Notes: generated by a model from the sequence alone, not told the origin. A stretch of 64,000 nucleotides of DNA from Mycolicibacter nonchromogenicus (GCF_002101775.1 NZ_LQPI01000030.1:1-64000); one strand, 5' to 3'; shown: positions 12,395-20,328, counted from the stretch's first letter. Program-made: numbers and translations.

Positions 12395-12808
12395 CTATTT
12401 ACCGCGGACCCGGCGGTTGTGCTTCTTGATCGCCGTGACCAGTTCAGCTTTCCGCATCGTGGAGCGTCCGTGGATATCCAGCCGCCGGGCGATGTCCAGC
12501 AGGTGTTGCTTGCTGGCGTTGGCGTCCACGCCCTCCGCGGTCGGACCGGAATTGTTCGGGCCGCCTCGGGCCGCGCGCTTATCCGACGGGCCGCGCTGCT
12601 TCTTGGGTTCCCAGTGGTCCCCAACCTTTTCGAAACTGTGCTTGAGCGCGGCATAGGCGACCCGGTGGGCGCGCTGCTCGCTGCCATACTCCTTGGCGGC
12701 GGCATCGTGCGCTTTGGCAAAGGTGCGTTGCGCCTTGGCGCTCGAGCGCTGCAGCGTGCTGGGTAACTCGCTGCGTTTGGCGGTGCCGCTCTTCGTCGTC
12801 TTGGGCAT
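12395..12808 (-). CDS. ChaB-domain protein with SAP/Rho_N-like tail
   Basis: A basic 137-residue protein. Residues about 12-70 match the ChaB fold (SELPSTLQRSSAKAQRTFAK, then AYAALKHSFEKVG). Residues about 97-135 (KQHLLDIARRLDIHGRSTMR...AELVTAIKKHNRR) resemble a SAP/Rho N-terminal nucleic-acid-binding motif, so DNA or RNA binding is plausible. ChaB-type genes belong to the SigF regulon in M. smegmatis, as I recall. An SD (TTGGAGGTCTC) precedes ATG 12808 and a SigF-like promoter lies 35 nt upstream. Confidence 0.82.
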   Translation of the reverse strand: MPKTTKSGTAKRSELPSTLQRSSAKAQRTFAKAHDAAAKEYGSEQRAHRVAYAALKHSFEKVGDHWEPKKQRGPSDKRAARGGPNNSGPTAEGVDANASKQHLLDIARRLDIHGRSTMRKAELVTAIKKHNRRVRGK

Positions 12809-12842
12809 GAGACCTCCAATCAGCGACTGTGATCGGGGTTGA

Positions 12843-12867
12843 TTACCCCGTGAACCGACCCGGCAAC
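12843..12867 (-). promoter_or_regulatory. SigF-like promoter (GTTG-N15-GGGTAA)
   Basis: Minus-strand GTTG at 12867-12864, 15-nt spacer, GGGTAA at 12848-12843, one mismatch in each box. It serves the ChaB gene with a leader of about 28 nt. Confidence 0.5.
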
Positions 12868-12889
12868 CCTTTCGGTGTACCCGCGCTTG

Positions 12890-13393
12890 TCACCAGCCCG
12901 ACGGGTCGACCTGAACCGCGACGTCCGAGGGCGGTGACGCCGGCTCGTCGCCGTGCCGGACGGCCAACGGGCAGCGGCAGCGCGGCGACAGCTCCGAACC
13001 GACCGAGCCGAACAACAGCTGCCGCATCCGTCGCCCGCTCGATCCGATAACGACCAGATCCGCGTGCCGGGAAAACTTTTCGAGCGCGTCCACCGGATCG
13101 GTGAACACCACTTTGGTGTTCAGCTGCGCCGGAGCGCCGTCTGAGGCGCTGTCCGTGGCGACCTCGACGGCGTCAGCGACGATCCGTTGCACCCGGCGAT
13201 GCGGCAATTCGTGTTGACCGAACACGATCCATCGGGCCATCAGGGGCGACAACTGTGTCGACGCCGCGTGCAGAAGGGTCAGTGGCAGCGCGCGGCGTTC
13301 CGCCTCCCGGGCGCCCCACCGCACCGCGGCCCGCGATGCCGGCGACCCATCGACACCGACCACGATTCCCACACCTGCTGTGTCCGAAGCCAT
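12890..13393 (-). CDS. Single-domain universal stress protein (UspA family)
   Basis: A 167-residue Usp fold starting IVVGVDGSPASRAAVRWGAR and ending LVVIGSSGRRMRQLLFGSVGSEL, the G-2x-G-9x-G(S) nucleotide-binding signature, so it probably binds ATP. The role is generic stress adaptation. A SigF-like promoter (-35 GTTT, -10 GGCTAA) sits 8 nt above the ATG, suggesting a leaderless SigF-dependent transcript. The C-terminal 20 residues are a polar extension. Confidence 0.9.
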   Translation of the reverse strand: MASDTAGVGIVVGVDGSPASRAAVRWGAREAERRALPLTLLHAASTQLSPLMARWIVFGQHELPHRRVQRIVADAVEVATDSASDGAPAQLNTKVVFTDPVDALEKFSRHADLVVIGSSGRRMRQLLFGSVGSELSPRCRCPLAVRHGDEPASPPSDVAVQVDPSGW

Positions 13394-13401
13394 GGCGGAG
13401 G

Positions 13402-13427
13402 TTAGCCGCAGTGCGGAGCTACCAAAC
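13402..13427 (-). promoter_or_regulatory. SigF-like promoter (GTTT-N16-GGCTAA)
   Basis: Minus-strand GTTT at 13427-13424, 16-nt spacer, GGCTAA at 13407-13402. The -10 has two mismatches. Position, 8 nt above the Usp start codon, supports it. Confidence 0.4.
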
Positions 13428-13533
13428 CCTACGCATGCGGGCCTTGCCCGGAGTCTTCTCGGCTGATGTTCCGTCGAAAGCCGCAGTGCACGCTCGGATC
13501 AACGATTGGCCGGAACCCTCAAAAAATTGCCAG

Positions 13534-13559
13534 GTTTCGACACCGCTCGAACGGGGAAT
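13534..13559 (+). promoter_or_regulatory. SigF-type promoter (GTTT-N16-GGGAAT)
   Basis: GTTT at 13534-13537, 16-nt spacer, GGGAAT at 13554-13559, one mismatch. It precedes the small membrane protein gene at 13589 and probably the following DUF6131 gene. Confidence 0.6.
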
Positions 13560-13588
13560 TGATCGCTGTACAGATGAATGGAGGACGG

Positions 13589-13822
13589 ATGCGAATCGGT
13601 GGATTGGCCGGGACCATTGTGCTGATCTGGCTGCTGATCGGTGTTTTCGCCGCCTGGCAACGCGACTATTTCCATGGCAGCCAAGCCAGCTGTGCAAACG
13701 CGGGAACCATCGCCGTCACTACGTTGGCGGGTCCTTTGAACTACCTGGGGTTCAACCCCGTCGTGTCCGATTGCCATTTGCCGCAACCCTCTTCGTTGGG
13801 TGCGGTCGGTTTGATTGTGTAA
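13589..13822 (+). CDS. Small single-pass membrane/exported protein of a mycobacterial family
   Basis: A 77-residue protein with one N-terminal hydrophobic helix (LAGTIVLIWLLIGVFAAWQR), then an extracytoplasmic part with two Cys (SQASCANAG and VVSDCHLP) and a conserved AGPLNYLGFNP block. I recall short mycobacterial proteins of this design, function unknown. ATG 13589 follows GGAGG by a few bases; ATG 13574 is an alternative. It sits 16 nt before the DUF6131 gene, in one SigF-type transcript. Confidence 0.72.
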   Translation: MRIGGLAGTIVLIWLLIGVFAAWQRDYFHGSQASCANAGTIAVTTLAGPLNYLGFNPVVSDCHLPQPSSLGAVGLIV

Positions 13823-13837
13823 GAGAAAGGGTTAGTG

Positions 13838-13993
13838 ATGATTGCTCTGGGAGTGGTCCTGCTTATTCTGGCGCTGATCTTCAAGATCAACGTCTTGTGG
13901 ACTGTCGGTGTCATCCTATTGGTTGTCGGCGCTGCATTGTGGATCCTGGGAGCGGTGGGGCGTCCGGTCGCGGGCCGGCGCTACTGGTATTGA
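13838..13993 (+). CDS. DUF6131-type 51-residue hydrophobic membrane protein, copy A
   Basis: A 51-residue protein made of two transmembrane helices joined by a short turn and closing with the basic-aromatic tail GRPVAGRRYWY. An AGAGAAAGGG SD precedes the ATG. The copy at 26548-26703 has the same length, the same tail and about two-thirds identity by hand count (34 of 51). The function is unknown. The constant tail at the membrane interface suggests a conserved partner or lipid contact. Confidence 0.82.
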   Translation: MIALGVVLLILALIFKINVLWTVGVILLVVGAALWILGAVGRPVAGRRYWY

Positions 13994-14089
13994 TCCCGTG
14001 CTCGGCACGCCGCCAACAGTCGGGCGTGCCTCGCACACTTCGGGGGCGACTCTGCGGCCTGTTCGCGGTCGATGACAGGGGCACATGCG

Positions 14090-15046
14090 ATGACGGTCAG
14101 CGCCGACACTGATCGCGGTTCGTTCAGCCATATTGCGCTGTTCTACCGATCGCCTCAGGAATATCTCGACCACTTGGTGCCGTATGTCGCCGACGCCGTG
14201 GCCGCCGGTCAACCGGTGTTAGTTGCGGTTCCCGAACCAAATCTCTCGGCGCTGCGGGATGCCTTGCCGGCGGACACGCGTGAGGCCGTAGTTCTGGCCG
14301 ACATGAACCGGGTGGGACGCAATCCGGGTCACATCCTGGGAGGTGTGCTGGGCACCTTCGCGGCACGACACCAGACGGGCCCGGTGCGAATGATCGGCGA
14401 GCTGGCCTGGAGCAGCCGCACGGAGCTGGAGTATCCGGCCTGTGTTCAGCATGAGGCGCTGGTCAACGAGGCGTTCGCCGACCGCGACATCTCGCTGCTC
14501 TGTCCTTATGACTCAACACATCTGGACCCGGACATCCTCGTCGATGCCGAGATCACCCATCCGCGACTGGGCCGGGTCGGGCACCCCGAGTGCACCAGCG
14601 ACGACTTCGCCCCCGATGCCGCGTGGGAGCGCTACAACGAGCCACTGCCCAGCAGCCCCTCAGCGGCCAGCTATACCCTGCACCGGCTCACCGATCTGGC
14701 CGGTGCCCGGCAGTTCTCCGCCAAATACGCCCGCTGGTTCGGATTCGCCGATGCCGGGATCGCGGACCTGCAGTTGATAGTCAACGAGCTGGCATCCAAC
14801 AGCCTGCAGCATGGGCCGGGCCCCTGCACCCTGTTGCTGTGGGCGGCGGATGACCAATTGATCTGCCAGGTACGCGATGCGGGCCAGTTGACCGACCGAT
14901 TGGCCGGGCGGAGACCGATCACCAACGGCCACGACCAGGGATACGGCCTGTTCGTGGTCAACGCTACCGCCGACCTGGTGCGTATTCACTCCACAGCGAG
15001 CGGGACCACCGTGCAGGCACATCTGCGCATGAGGAAGTCGGCGTGA
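14090..15046 (+). CDS. MEDS-domain sensor fused to an RsbW-like HATPase (RsbA-type regulator)
   Basis: A 318-residue two-domain protein. Residues about 10-180 form a MEDS (DcmR-type) sensory domain (FSHIALFYRSPQEYLDHLVP). Residues about 190-318 form a GHKL ATPase with an N-box (LQLIVNELASNSLQHGPG) and a G-box (NGHDQGYGLFVVN), lacking a phospho-accepting His, as in anti-sigma kinases of the RsbW type. It probably phosphorylates STAS proteins or binds a sigma factor directly. ATG 14090 has an AGGGG SD about 8 nt upstream and is preferred to ATG 14072. It overlaps the next MEDS gene (GTGATG), so the two are coupled. Confidence 0.85.
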   Translation: MTVSADTDRGSFSHIALFYRSPQEYLDHLVPYVADAVAAGQPVLVAVPEPNLSALRDALPADTREAVVLADMNRVGRNPGHILGGVLGTFAARHQTGPVRMIGELAWSSRTELEYPACVQHEALVNEAFADRDISLLCPYDSTHLDPDILVDAEITHPRLGRVGHPECTSDDFAPDAAWERYNEPLPSSPSAASYTLHRLTDLAGARQFSAKYARWFGFADAGIADLQLIVNELASNSLQHGPGPCTLLLWAADDQLICQVRDAGQLTDRLAGRRPITNGHDQGYGLFVVNATADLVRIHSTASGTTVQAHLRMRKSA

Positions 15047-15883
15047 TGAGGGTGTACCGAGCAGATCGATCGGGCGAGTTCGGCCACGTCGGTTGGGGAT
15101 ACCGGGATCCCGCAGAGTTCATGCACCGCGCGGCGGACTACCTCGCGGACGGGCTGAAACTCGATCAGCGAGTCGCCTACGTCGGCGCGGACGATCCCGC
15201 CACCACGCGCGCTGCCCTGGCCGCGGCCGGCCTCGGAAGTGGCTCACGCGAGGTGCACGTCAAGACAGTGCCGGAGCACTATCTGTTCCGGGGAGGGGTG
15301 GGTCGACGCCGCCCTGATGGCCGAACGTTACGCGGCGGCCGCAGTGGCCGCGGTCGCCGACGGCTTCAGCGGACTTCGGATCGTCGTGGATGTGACACCC
15401 GTGGTGCGCACCCCCGCTCAGCGTGACGCTCAGGCGGCCTTGGAATTTCTCGGTGACCGGCGAATCTCTACCCTGCCGGTTGCGGCGATGTGTGGCTACA
15501 ACGTCGCTGAACTCGGTGACGCGGCGGCCGGCCTGGTTTGTCTGCATCCGGCGGCCGGACCGAGCTCATTGCCTTTCCAACTGTATGCCCAGCCCGCAGG
15601 GCGCAACGCGATCGCACTGGCCGGCAATCTCGACGCCGCCGGTGAACCACTGTTGCTCACCACCCTGCAGCGGATTCTGCCGCTACTGCGCCACGACACC
15701 CTCGAAATCGATGCTCGGGAGCTGGAGTTCGTCGGGCATCGCCAACTGTGCCTGCTCGACCACTGCTGTGCCGCCCACGGCCGAAAGGCCCTGCTGCGCA
15801 GCGATCAAGCTGTCGTACACCGGCTGGTCAACCTTCTGGGCCTGGCCAACGTCCGCGTCGAGACGACGCCGTGTCGTTTGTAG
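15043..15883 (+). pseudogene. MEDS-STAS protein broken by a +1 frameshift in a G run
   Basis: The first frame (from 15043/15046) encodes an N-terminal MEDS domain (FGHVGWGYRDPAEFMHRAAD ... VKTVPEHYLFR) that runs into nonsense after about 15290. The rest continues cleanly one frame over from about 15295 (WVDAALMAERYAAA) to the stop at 15883, with a STAS-like C-terminal domain (LEIDARELEFVGHRQLCLLD). One extra G in GGGG at 15290-15293, or in the GGGG at 15295-15298, explains the break. The intact gene would make about 279 residues. It could be a sequencing error, a recent pseudogene, or a slippery site. Overlap with the MEDS-ATPase gene marks the two as a functional pair. Confidence 0.72.
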
Positions 15884-16061
15884 ATCAGGTCGACGAGGCC
15901 CGCTGCCGGGGAGAGCATTGACAGCAGCGGGGCCCCGCCGCACCTTGCGGTGACCTCGCGCGCGGCCCACCTGTTTGGCTGCCACGTCGGTGGCGATGCG
16001 CGCGCAAGCCCGTCTGCGTCGAACACGCTCATTGGTCAGACGTCGGTTTGCGACGCACGAG

Positions 16062-16406
16062 TCACCGCCCGCTGTCGATCGTGATGGAGCACCACCTCCC
16101 TTGCCGGCAAGCACTTGACCAACTCGGCAGCGGCCACGGAGGCGACCGCTGCGTCGGCCACACTCTCCTGTTACGCCGCCGCGTGGCCGGCCGGTGTCGC
16201 CGGCCGGCCGGCAGCGGCGCATCACGCCGGCCAAAAGTGATGCCGCATGGGGCGAGCTTCGGGGGGCGAGGCCGGGCGACGGGCAATTCGGTGGTTACCG
16301 CGGTCAAGTTCCCGGTATCTGCGGCGGTCAACAGGCGCAGCCATTCGGCGCGCACAATGTTCTCCGCCTCGTCGAGTGCCGCCGCGGTCGCAGTGTCGGT
16401 GGTCAT
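16062..16406 (-). CDS. Hypothetical Pro/Arg-rich protein downstream of hsp20
   Basis: A 114-residue frame of unknown function. The first 40 residues look helical (LDEAENIVRAEWLRLLTAAD), followed by a Pro/Arg-rich stretch (PVARPRPPKLAPC). ATG 16406 has a very good SD (GAAGGAGGTG). It lies 50 nt below hsp20 on the same strand, so it is probably co-transcribed. The C-terminal third is low-complexity and its exact end is uncertain; the 178 nt to the STAS pseudogene hold no convincing gene. Confidence 0.55.
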   Translation of the reverse strand: MTTDTATAAALDEAENIVRAEWLRLLTAADTGNLTAVTTELPVARPRPPKLAPCGITFGRRDAPLPAGRRHRPATRRRNRRVWPTQRSPPWPLPSWSSACRQGRWCSITIDSGR

Positions 16407-16456
16407 TGTGCTCACCTCCTTCACCGGGTAGCAGGCCGCCGCCCGGCCCCTCGCAA

Positions 16457-16876
16457 TCAGGCGTTGATGGCCCGCTCGCCGTGGCCGCTGGCGATCTTGA
16501 TGCGTCGTGGCTTTGCCTTTTCGGCGACCGGGATGGTCAGCCGCAGCACGCCGTCTTGATAGCTGGCCTGGATCTGGTTGACATCCAGGTTGTCACCGAG
16601 GAACAGCTGTCGGCTGAACACTCCGCGCGGCCGTTCGGCGGACACCATCTCGCGGTCTTGGTCCAGCCCGGGACGCTCGGCGTGCACCGTCAGCACGTTG
16701 CGCTCGACGTCCAGATTCAGCGAGTCTTCGGCGACCCCCGGCAGGTCGAATTCGACGATGAACTGGTCACCGTCTCGCCAGGCGTCCATGGGCATGACCG
16801 CCGGCCGTGCTGCGGTGCCCAGCACCTGCTGGGTCCAGCGGTCGAGATCACGGAACGGGTCGGTACGCATCAACAT
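16457..16876 (-). CDS. Hsp20/alpha-crystallin small heat-shock protein (18 kDa antigen family)
   Basis: A small heat-shock chaperone that binds unfolding proteins without ATP. The 139-residue product aligns with remembered M. leprae 18 kDa antigen from the first residues ([27 protein letters not shown]). The alpha-crystallin domain covers about residues 35-130 and ends in the [18 protein letters not shown] signature. ATG 16876 lies 8 nt from AGGAGG and matches the family start; ATG 16879 is possible. It is divergent from an HspR-like repressor gene, the classic arrangement for control of small heat-shock genes. Confidence 0.9.
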   Translation of the reverse strand: MLMRTDPFRDLDRWTQQVLGTAARPAVMPMDAWRDGDQFIVEFDLPGVAEDSLNLDVERNVLTVHAERPGLDQDREMVSAERPRGVFSRQLFLGDNLDVNQIQASYQDGVLRLTIPVAEKAKPRRIKIASGHGERAINA

Positions 16877-16879
16877 CAT

Positions 16880-16999
16880 CTCCACCTCCTTGATCTACGG
16901 CAGATCATCTATGTCTACCGACACAGATTTTTATATAGCACTTGTGGTACGTTTGTGCAACAGATCGCTGAAGGATTTCGACGAGCGGAGCGACACACA
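16880..16999. promoter_or_regulatory. Divergent hsp20/hspR-like control region
   Basis: A 120-bp region with an AT-rich core (TTTTTATATA at about 16926-16935) that can give -10 boxes on both strands. Just right of it is a pair of direct repeats ACTTGTGGTAC and GTTTGTGCAAC at about 16940-16961, which may be half-sites for the HspR-like protein. It is not a canonical HAIR inverted repeat. SD AGGAGG for hsp20 is at 16890-16885. No SigF-type box is visible. Confidence 0.45.
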
Positions 17000-17416
17000 G
17001 TGGCCGACGAGACGAATGCCCGGTCCGGGCTTGGGGTGTACGGCATTTCGGTGGCATCCGAGTTGTCCGGCATCGGTCCGCAGACCTTGCGGCTCTACGA
17101 GGCCCGAGGCCTGCTCACACCGGCGCGCACGGCCGGCGGAACACGTCGCTACAGCGATGACGACCTTGCCCGCCTGCGGCGAATCACCGAACTGGCGAAC
17201 ATCGGCATCAACATGGCGGGTATTGGACAGATCCTCGGCCTGGAAGCGCGTAACGCCCGTTTGGAGTCGGACAACAATCGACTGGAATCCGACAACAACA
17301 GGCTCCGATCGGACAACAATCAACTGAAAGCGGACTATGCGCTGCTCGCCGCCGAACGCGCCGCACAGTCTGCCTCGGGCACGCCACGCGCGCGGAGACG
17401 AAAGGAGTCGTCATGA
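17000..17416 (+). CDS. HspR-like MerR-family repressor with tandem heptad coiled coil
   Basis: A 138-residue MerR-type regulator. The winged helix begins YGISVASELSGIGPQTLRLY and continues LLTPARTAGGTRRYSDDDL, very close to HspR. The dimerisation region contains four consecutive seven-residue units of the form N-N-x-L-x-S/A-D, an unusually regular leucine-register coiled coil. It probably represses the divergent hsp20 and itself. GTG 17000 is the first plausible start; a GAGCGGAGCG SD-like run lies about 10 nt upstream. The stop overlaps the next gene (ATGA), so the two are translationally coupled. Confidence 0.85.
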   Translation: MADETNARSGLGVYGISVASELSGIGPQTLRLYEARGLLTPARTAGGTRRYSDDDLARLRRITELANIGINMAGIGQILGLEARNARLESDNNRLESDNNRLRSDNNQLKADYALLAAERAAQSASGTPRARRRKESS

Positions 17417-17619
17417 CCCAACCCGAAGGGTTGCCGGCACCCGACGCCGTTTCAGAGGCAGATCTCGCGGACCAGTTGATTCCCGCGGACGCCTCTGACG
17501 ACGAAGGACTCGACCCGGCCGTACTGGACCGCGTCGGGAAGGTCGAGGCCAGCACGGCCGACCTGATCGATCAGGCCATCAGCGTTCCACTGCCCGACGA
17601 CGACTACACCGAGCGGTGA
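17413..17619 (+). CDS. Small acidic hypothetical protein coupled to the HspR-like gene
   Basis: A 68-residue, strongly acidic protein with no recognised domain. It contains a run of Asp/Glu (ADASDDEGLDP) and predicted helices. It begins inside the stop of the HspR-like gene (ATGA overlap), so it is made in fixed ratio to the repressor. It could be a co-regulator, but that rests only on context. Confidence 0.65.
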   Translation: MTQPEGLPAPDAVSEADLADQLIPADASDDEGLDPAVLDRVGKVEASTADLIDQAISVPLPDDDYTER

Positions 17620-17634
17620 GTCGCCTGCGGGACA

Positions 17635-17862
17635 CTAGCCTTTTTTGACGGACTCCCCGTCGGCGCCACGCGCCGACCCCTTCCGGCGGCGGTGACTGGT
17701 GTCGCACAGCGGATAGTTGCGGCTGCGCCCACAGGTGCAGATTGCCACCATGAACCGATCCGATTCGACAGTGCCGTCCGGTGTCTCAATCCGTACCGGT
17801 CCGGCAATCAGCACCGGCCCCTGCCGGACGGGCCGGACCACCGTGGGCTGCAGCCCACTCAC
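17635..17862 (-). CDS. CDGSH-type iron-sulfur protein
   Basis: A 75-residue protein carrying the 2Fe-2S ligand motif C-T-C-G-x-S-x3-P-x-C-D-x-S-H (CTCGRSRNYPLCDTSH). This is the three-Cys, one-His cluster of the mitoNEET family, with Thr in place of Gly in the CDGSH core. It is a probable redox or Fe-S transfer protein. ATG 17862 overlaps the stop of the methyltransferase gene, so the pair is translationally coupled and probably driven by the same SigF-like promoter. Confidence 0.88.
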   Translation of the reverse strand: MSGLQPTVVRPVRQGPVLIAGPVRIETPDGTVESDRFMVAICTCGRSRNYPLCDTSHRRRKGSARGADGESVKKG

Positions 17863-18554
17863 GGCTTGTCCGCCCGGATGACCACCAGCTGCTCAACCCG
17901 ACAACCTCGCGGCAGCCGGCCCGTCTGTTCCAGCCAGCCGGCATGCGCTGAGAGCACCGGACCGAACGGGATACTGCGGACCGCCGCTATTTCTACAGCA
18001 AGACCCGATTTACGCAACGTCTCCAATGACGCGGTGACGCCGGCGAGAGCCGACTGAACCAGCAGCAAAGTACCGCCCCGCCGCAGCAGCGAGGCCGCCG
18101 ATCGGCAGAGCGGATCCAGCACCACTCTGCCGTCTACTCCGCCGTTCCAGGACCATTCGGGGCCACCAGCCGTCGGGATGGGCCCGCCGCCGCGTGGCGA
18201 GGGAACATAGGGCGGGTTGGCCACCACCAAGTCGAACGGCGCGTAGCGCGACGCGGCACTCCATGGCCCCTGCCGGATCGTCACGGTCACCCCGGCGGCA
18301 CGCGCATTGTCTCGAGAGCAGCGCACCGCCTTCGGGCAGATGTCGAACGCGGTGACGCTCTGCGCGCCCAGCTCGGCCGCCGCTATGGCCGCCACCCCGC
18401 TGCCGGTGCACAGATCCAGCACCTTGGCGCGCGGCGCCAGCCCACTGCGTTCCATCGTATCGATCAGAAGATGCGAATCCTCTTGCGGCGCGTAGACGCC
18501 GTCCAGGTTGGGTGGACGGCGCTGCAGCCCGCCAGGCACACCTAATATGGTCAT
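17859..18554 (-). CDS. HemK2/MTQ2-type class I methyltransferase
   Basis: A 231-residue SAM-dependent methyltransferase. Motif I is VLDLCTGSGVAAIAAAELGA, the acidic loop is VTAFDICPKAVRCS, and the catalytic NPPY is in LVVANPPYVPS, the signature of N5-glutamine or N6-adenine methyltransferases. The N-terminal GVYAPQEDSHLL matches the HemK2 branch that acts on proteins. The substrate is unknown. ATG 18554 is directly below a SigF-like site (-10 GGGTAA, 6 nt), so the mRNA is probably leaderless. Confidence 0.83.
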   Translation of the reverse strand: MTILGVPGGLQRRPPNLDGVYAPQEDSHLLIDTMERSGLAPRAKVLDLCTGSGVAAIAAAELGAQSVTAFDICPKAVRCSRDNARAAGVTVTIRQGPWSAASRYAPFDLVVANPPYVPSPRGGGPIPTAGGPEWSWNGGVDGRVVLDPLCRSAASLLRRGGTLLLVQSALAGVTASLETLRKSGLAVEIAAVRSIPFGPVLSAHAGWLEQTGRLPRGCRVEQLVVIRADKP

Positions 18555-18560
18555 CGGCGA

Positions 18561-18586
18561 TTACCCGCCGTTCGTTGGCGCCAAGC
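18561..18586 (-). promoter_or_regulatory. SigF-like promoter (GCTT-N16-GGGTAA)
   Basis: Minus-strand GCTT at 18586-18583, 16-nt spacer, GGGTAA at 18566-18561. One mismatch in each box. It ends 6 nt above the methyltransferase ATG. Confidence 0.5.
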
Positions 18587-18647
18587 CGGGGATTTCGGCA
18601 TAGTTTGCTCCCTTCAACACGCATACAGTTACCCGCCACAGGCTTTG

Positions 18648-19331
18648 TCAAACGGCGGGATGCACCAGCGCTGCTCCACCGCCGGTCACGGCGTTACGAG
18701 CTGTCCGCAGGTCAGCAACGAATGCGTGGTAGGCCTGTGCCCGCTGGTCGCTGTGGTCACGCAGCACCGCCGAGGGATGAACAGTGGCCAGGACTCTCGG
18801 CCGCCCGTTGGACCCCGCCAAGCCGGGCAGGCACAGCAGCTCACCGCGCCCGGTGGAGACACGAAACGAGGGACCCAGCAGCGACTGCGCAGCAGTGGCG
18901 CCCAGGCAGATCACCACTTCCGGCTGCACCGAGTCGATCTCAGCGATCAACCATGGCCGGCACGCCACCACCTCGGTGCGACCGGGCTTCTGATGAATGC
19001 GGCGTTTGCCGTCGCGGCGGGTGAATTTGAAGTGCTTGACCGCGTTGGTCACATAAATCAGCGCTGGATCAATACCCGCGTCGCGCATCGCACGGTCCAA
19101 CAGCTGCCCGGCAGGCCCGACAAACGGGTGGCCTTCGAGATCCTCGTGGTCGCCGGGCTGCTCCCCCACCAGCATCAGCGGAGCATCACGGCGCCCCTCA
19201 CCGAACACAGTCTGCGTTGCGTCGCGGTACAGCCCGCACCCGCGGCACTGCGCGGCCGCCTCACGAAGTGCGCCCAGCGTCCGCCGTTCCGGCAAGTAGC
19301 GCTGCGCCCCAATCTCTTTCGTCGCCGCCAT
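18648..19331 (-). CDS. udgX: UdgX-type uracil-DNA glycosylase/cross-linking protein
   Basis: A 227-residue family 4-like uracil-DNA glycosylase. The Fe-S cysteines begin at QCRGCGLYRDAT. Motif A is VGEQPGDHEDLEGHPFVGPAG. The insert GKRRIHQKP contains the KRRIH loop whose His covalently captures the abasic sugar in M. smegmatis UdgX. Motif B is TVHPSAVLR. It should bind uracil in DNA irreversibly rather than turn over. ATG 19331 overlaps the stop of the LLM gene upstream (TAATG), so both share a transcript and a SigF-like promoter. Confidence 0.93.
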   Translation of the reverse strand: MAATKEIGAQRYLPERRTLGALREAAAQCRGCGLYRDATQTVFGEGRRDAPLMLVGEQPGDHEDLEGHPFVGPAGQLLDRAMRDAGIDPALIYVTNAVKHFKFTRRDGKRRIHQKPGRTEVVACRPWLIAEIDSVQPEVVICLGATAAQSLLGPSFRVSTGRGELLCLPGLAGSNGRPRVLATVHPSAVLRDHSDQRAQAYHAFVADLRTARNAVTGGGAALVHPAV

Positions 19332-20293
19332 TACGCCGACGCCGCCAGTTCCGCCGCGATCTCGGACTCCCAGAAGGCGAAAAAGCCCTCCTGGTCTGCT
19401 CCGATCTGCTGAATGTATACCTCGTCGAAGCCGGCGTCGGTGAACTCGCGAATCCGGTCCAGATACGGCTTGGCGTCCGGCCCCGCGGGAATTGATCGCT
19501 CCACCGCCTCGGCGGTGACCAAGCTCGCCGCCTGCTCGAAATGGGCCGGGGTGGGCAGGTTCTGGCCCAGTTCTCCGGGCAGCTCCTCGCTGGGCCAGGT
19601 GGCGCGCGCGGTGCGTACCGCCTCCTCCTTCGACGGTCCGTAGCACACCTTGAACCCGCCCTGGGCGGGCTTGCCCAAGCCGCCGGCGTGGTGGAACTCC
19701 GAAACCAGCTCTGCCGCCGGCATGCTGCACTGATAGCCGTCGCCTATCCGGCCCGCCAGCCGGGCCGAGTGCGGACCGTATCCCGAGACATAAATGGGAG
19801 TCGGTCGCGGCGGCAGGGTATAGAGCCGGGCGTTCTCCACTGTGTAGTAGCGGCCGTGGTGGTTGACCTGCGCACCGGTGAACAGTTCTCGAATCACCGC
19901 GACCGCTTCGTCGAGCATGCCGCGCCGGATGGCCGCCGAGGGCCACCGCCGGCCGGTGATGTGTTCGTTCAATGCCTCTCCCGTGCCCACTCCCAGGGTG
20001 AAGCGGCCGTTCAGTAGTGCGGCACTGGTCGCCGCCGCCTGGGCGATGACCACCGGATGGGCCCGGACAATCGGGCAGGTGACCGCGGTGGTGATCGGGA
20101 GAGTGCAGGCCTGCGACAGCGCGCCGATGACCGACCACACGAAGGGGCTGTTGCCCTGCCGGTCGTTCGAGGGGTGAAAGTGATCAGAGATCCACAGCGC
20201 CTCGAAGCCGGCCTCTTGAGCCCGCACCGCTTGGCGAACCAACTCGGTGGGATGAAACTCCTCGCAGGACAACGCATAACCCAAAGTCGTCAT
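19331..20293 (-). CDS. LLM-class F420-dependent oxidoreductase (G6PDH-like subfamily), copy 2
   Basis: A 320-residue luciferase-like TIM barrel. It opens TLGYALSCEEFHPTELVRQA and carries WISDHFHPSNDRQG and GRFTLGVGTGEALNEHITG, the same landmarks as the copy at 6717-7700. It is probably F420-dependent, substrate unknown. The start ATG is 10 nt below a SigF-like -10 box. Coupling to udgX is unexpected for a metabolic enzyme and may reflect a shared oxidative or nitrosative stress response. Confidence 0.87.
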   Translation of the reverse strand: MTTLGYALSCEEFHPTELVRQAVRAQEAGFEALWISDHFHPSNDRQGNSPFVWSVIGALSQACTLPITTAVTCPIVRAHPVVIAQAAATSAALLNGRFTLGVGTGEALNEHITGRRWPSAAIRRGMLDEAVAVIRELFTGAQVNHHGRYYTVENARLYTLPPRPTPIYVSGYGPHSARLAGRIGDGYQCSMPAAELVSEFHHAGGLGKPAQGGFKVCYGPSKEEAVRTARATWPSEELPGELGQNLPTPAHFEQAASLVTAEAVERSIPAGPDAKPYLDRIREFTDAGFDEVYIQQIGADQEGFFAFWESEIAAELAASA

Positions 20294-20303
20294 GACTCAT
20301 GAG

Positions 20304-20328
20304 ATACCCGTCGTGGCGGTGACTAATC
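20304..20328 (-). promoter_or_regulatory. SigF-like promoter (GATT-N15-GGGTAT)
   Basis: Minus-strand GATT at 20328-20325, 15-nt spacer, perfect -10 GGGTAT at 20309-20304, then 10 nt to the LLM start. Confidence 0.55.

Noticed and set aside
15805..16032. 75-codon minus-strand ORF between the STAS pseudogene and the hypothetical gene
   Set aside because: It overlaps the C-terminal STAS coding region of the pseudogene and has no SD or recognised motif.
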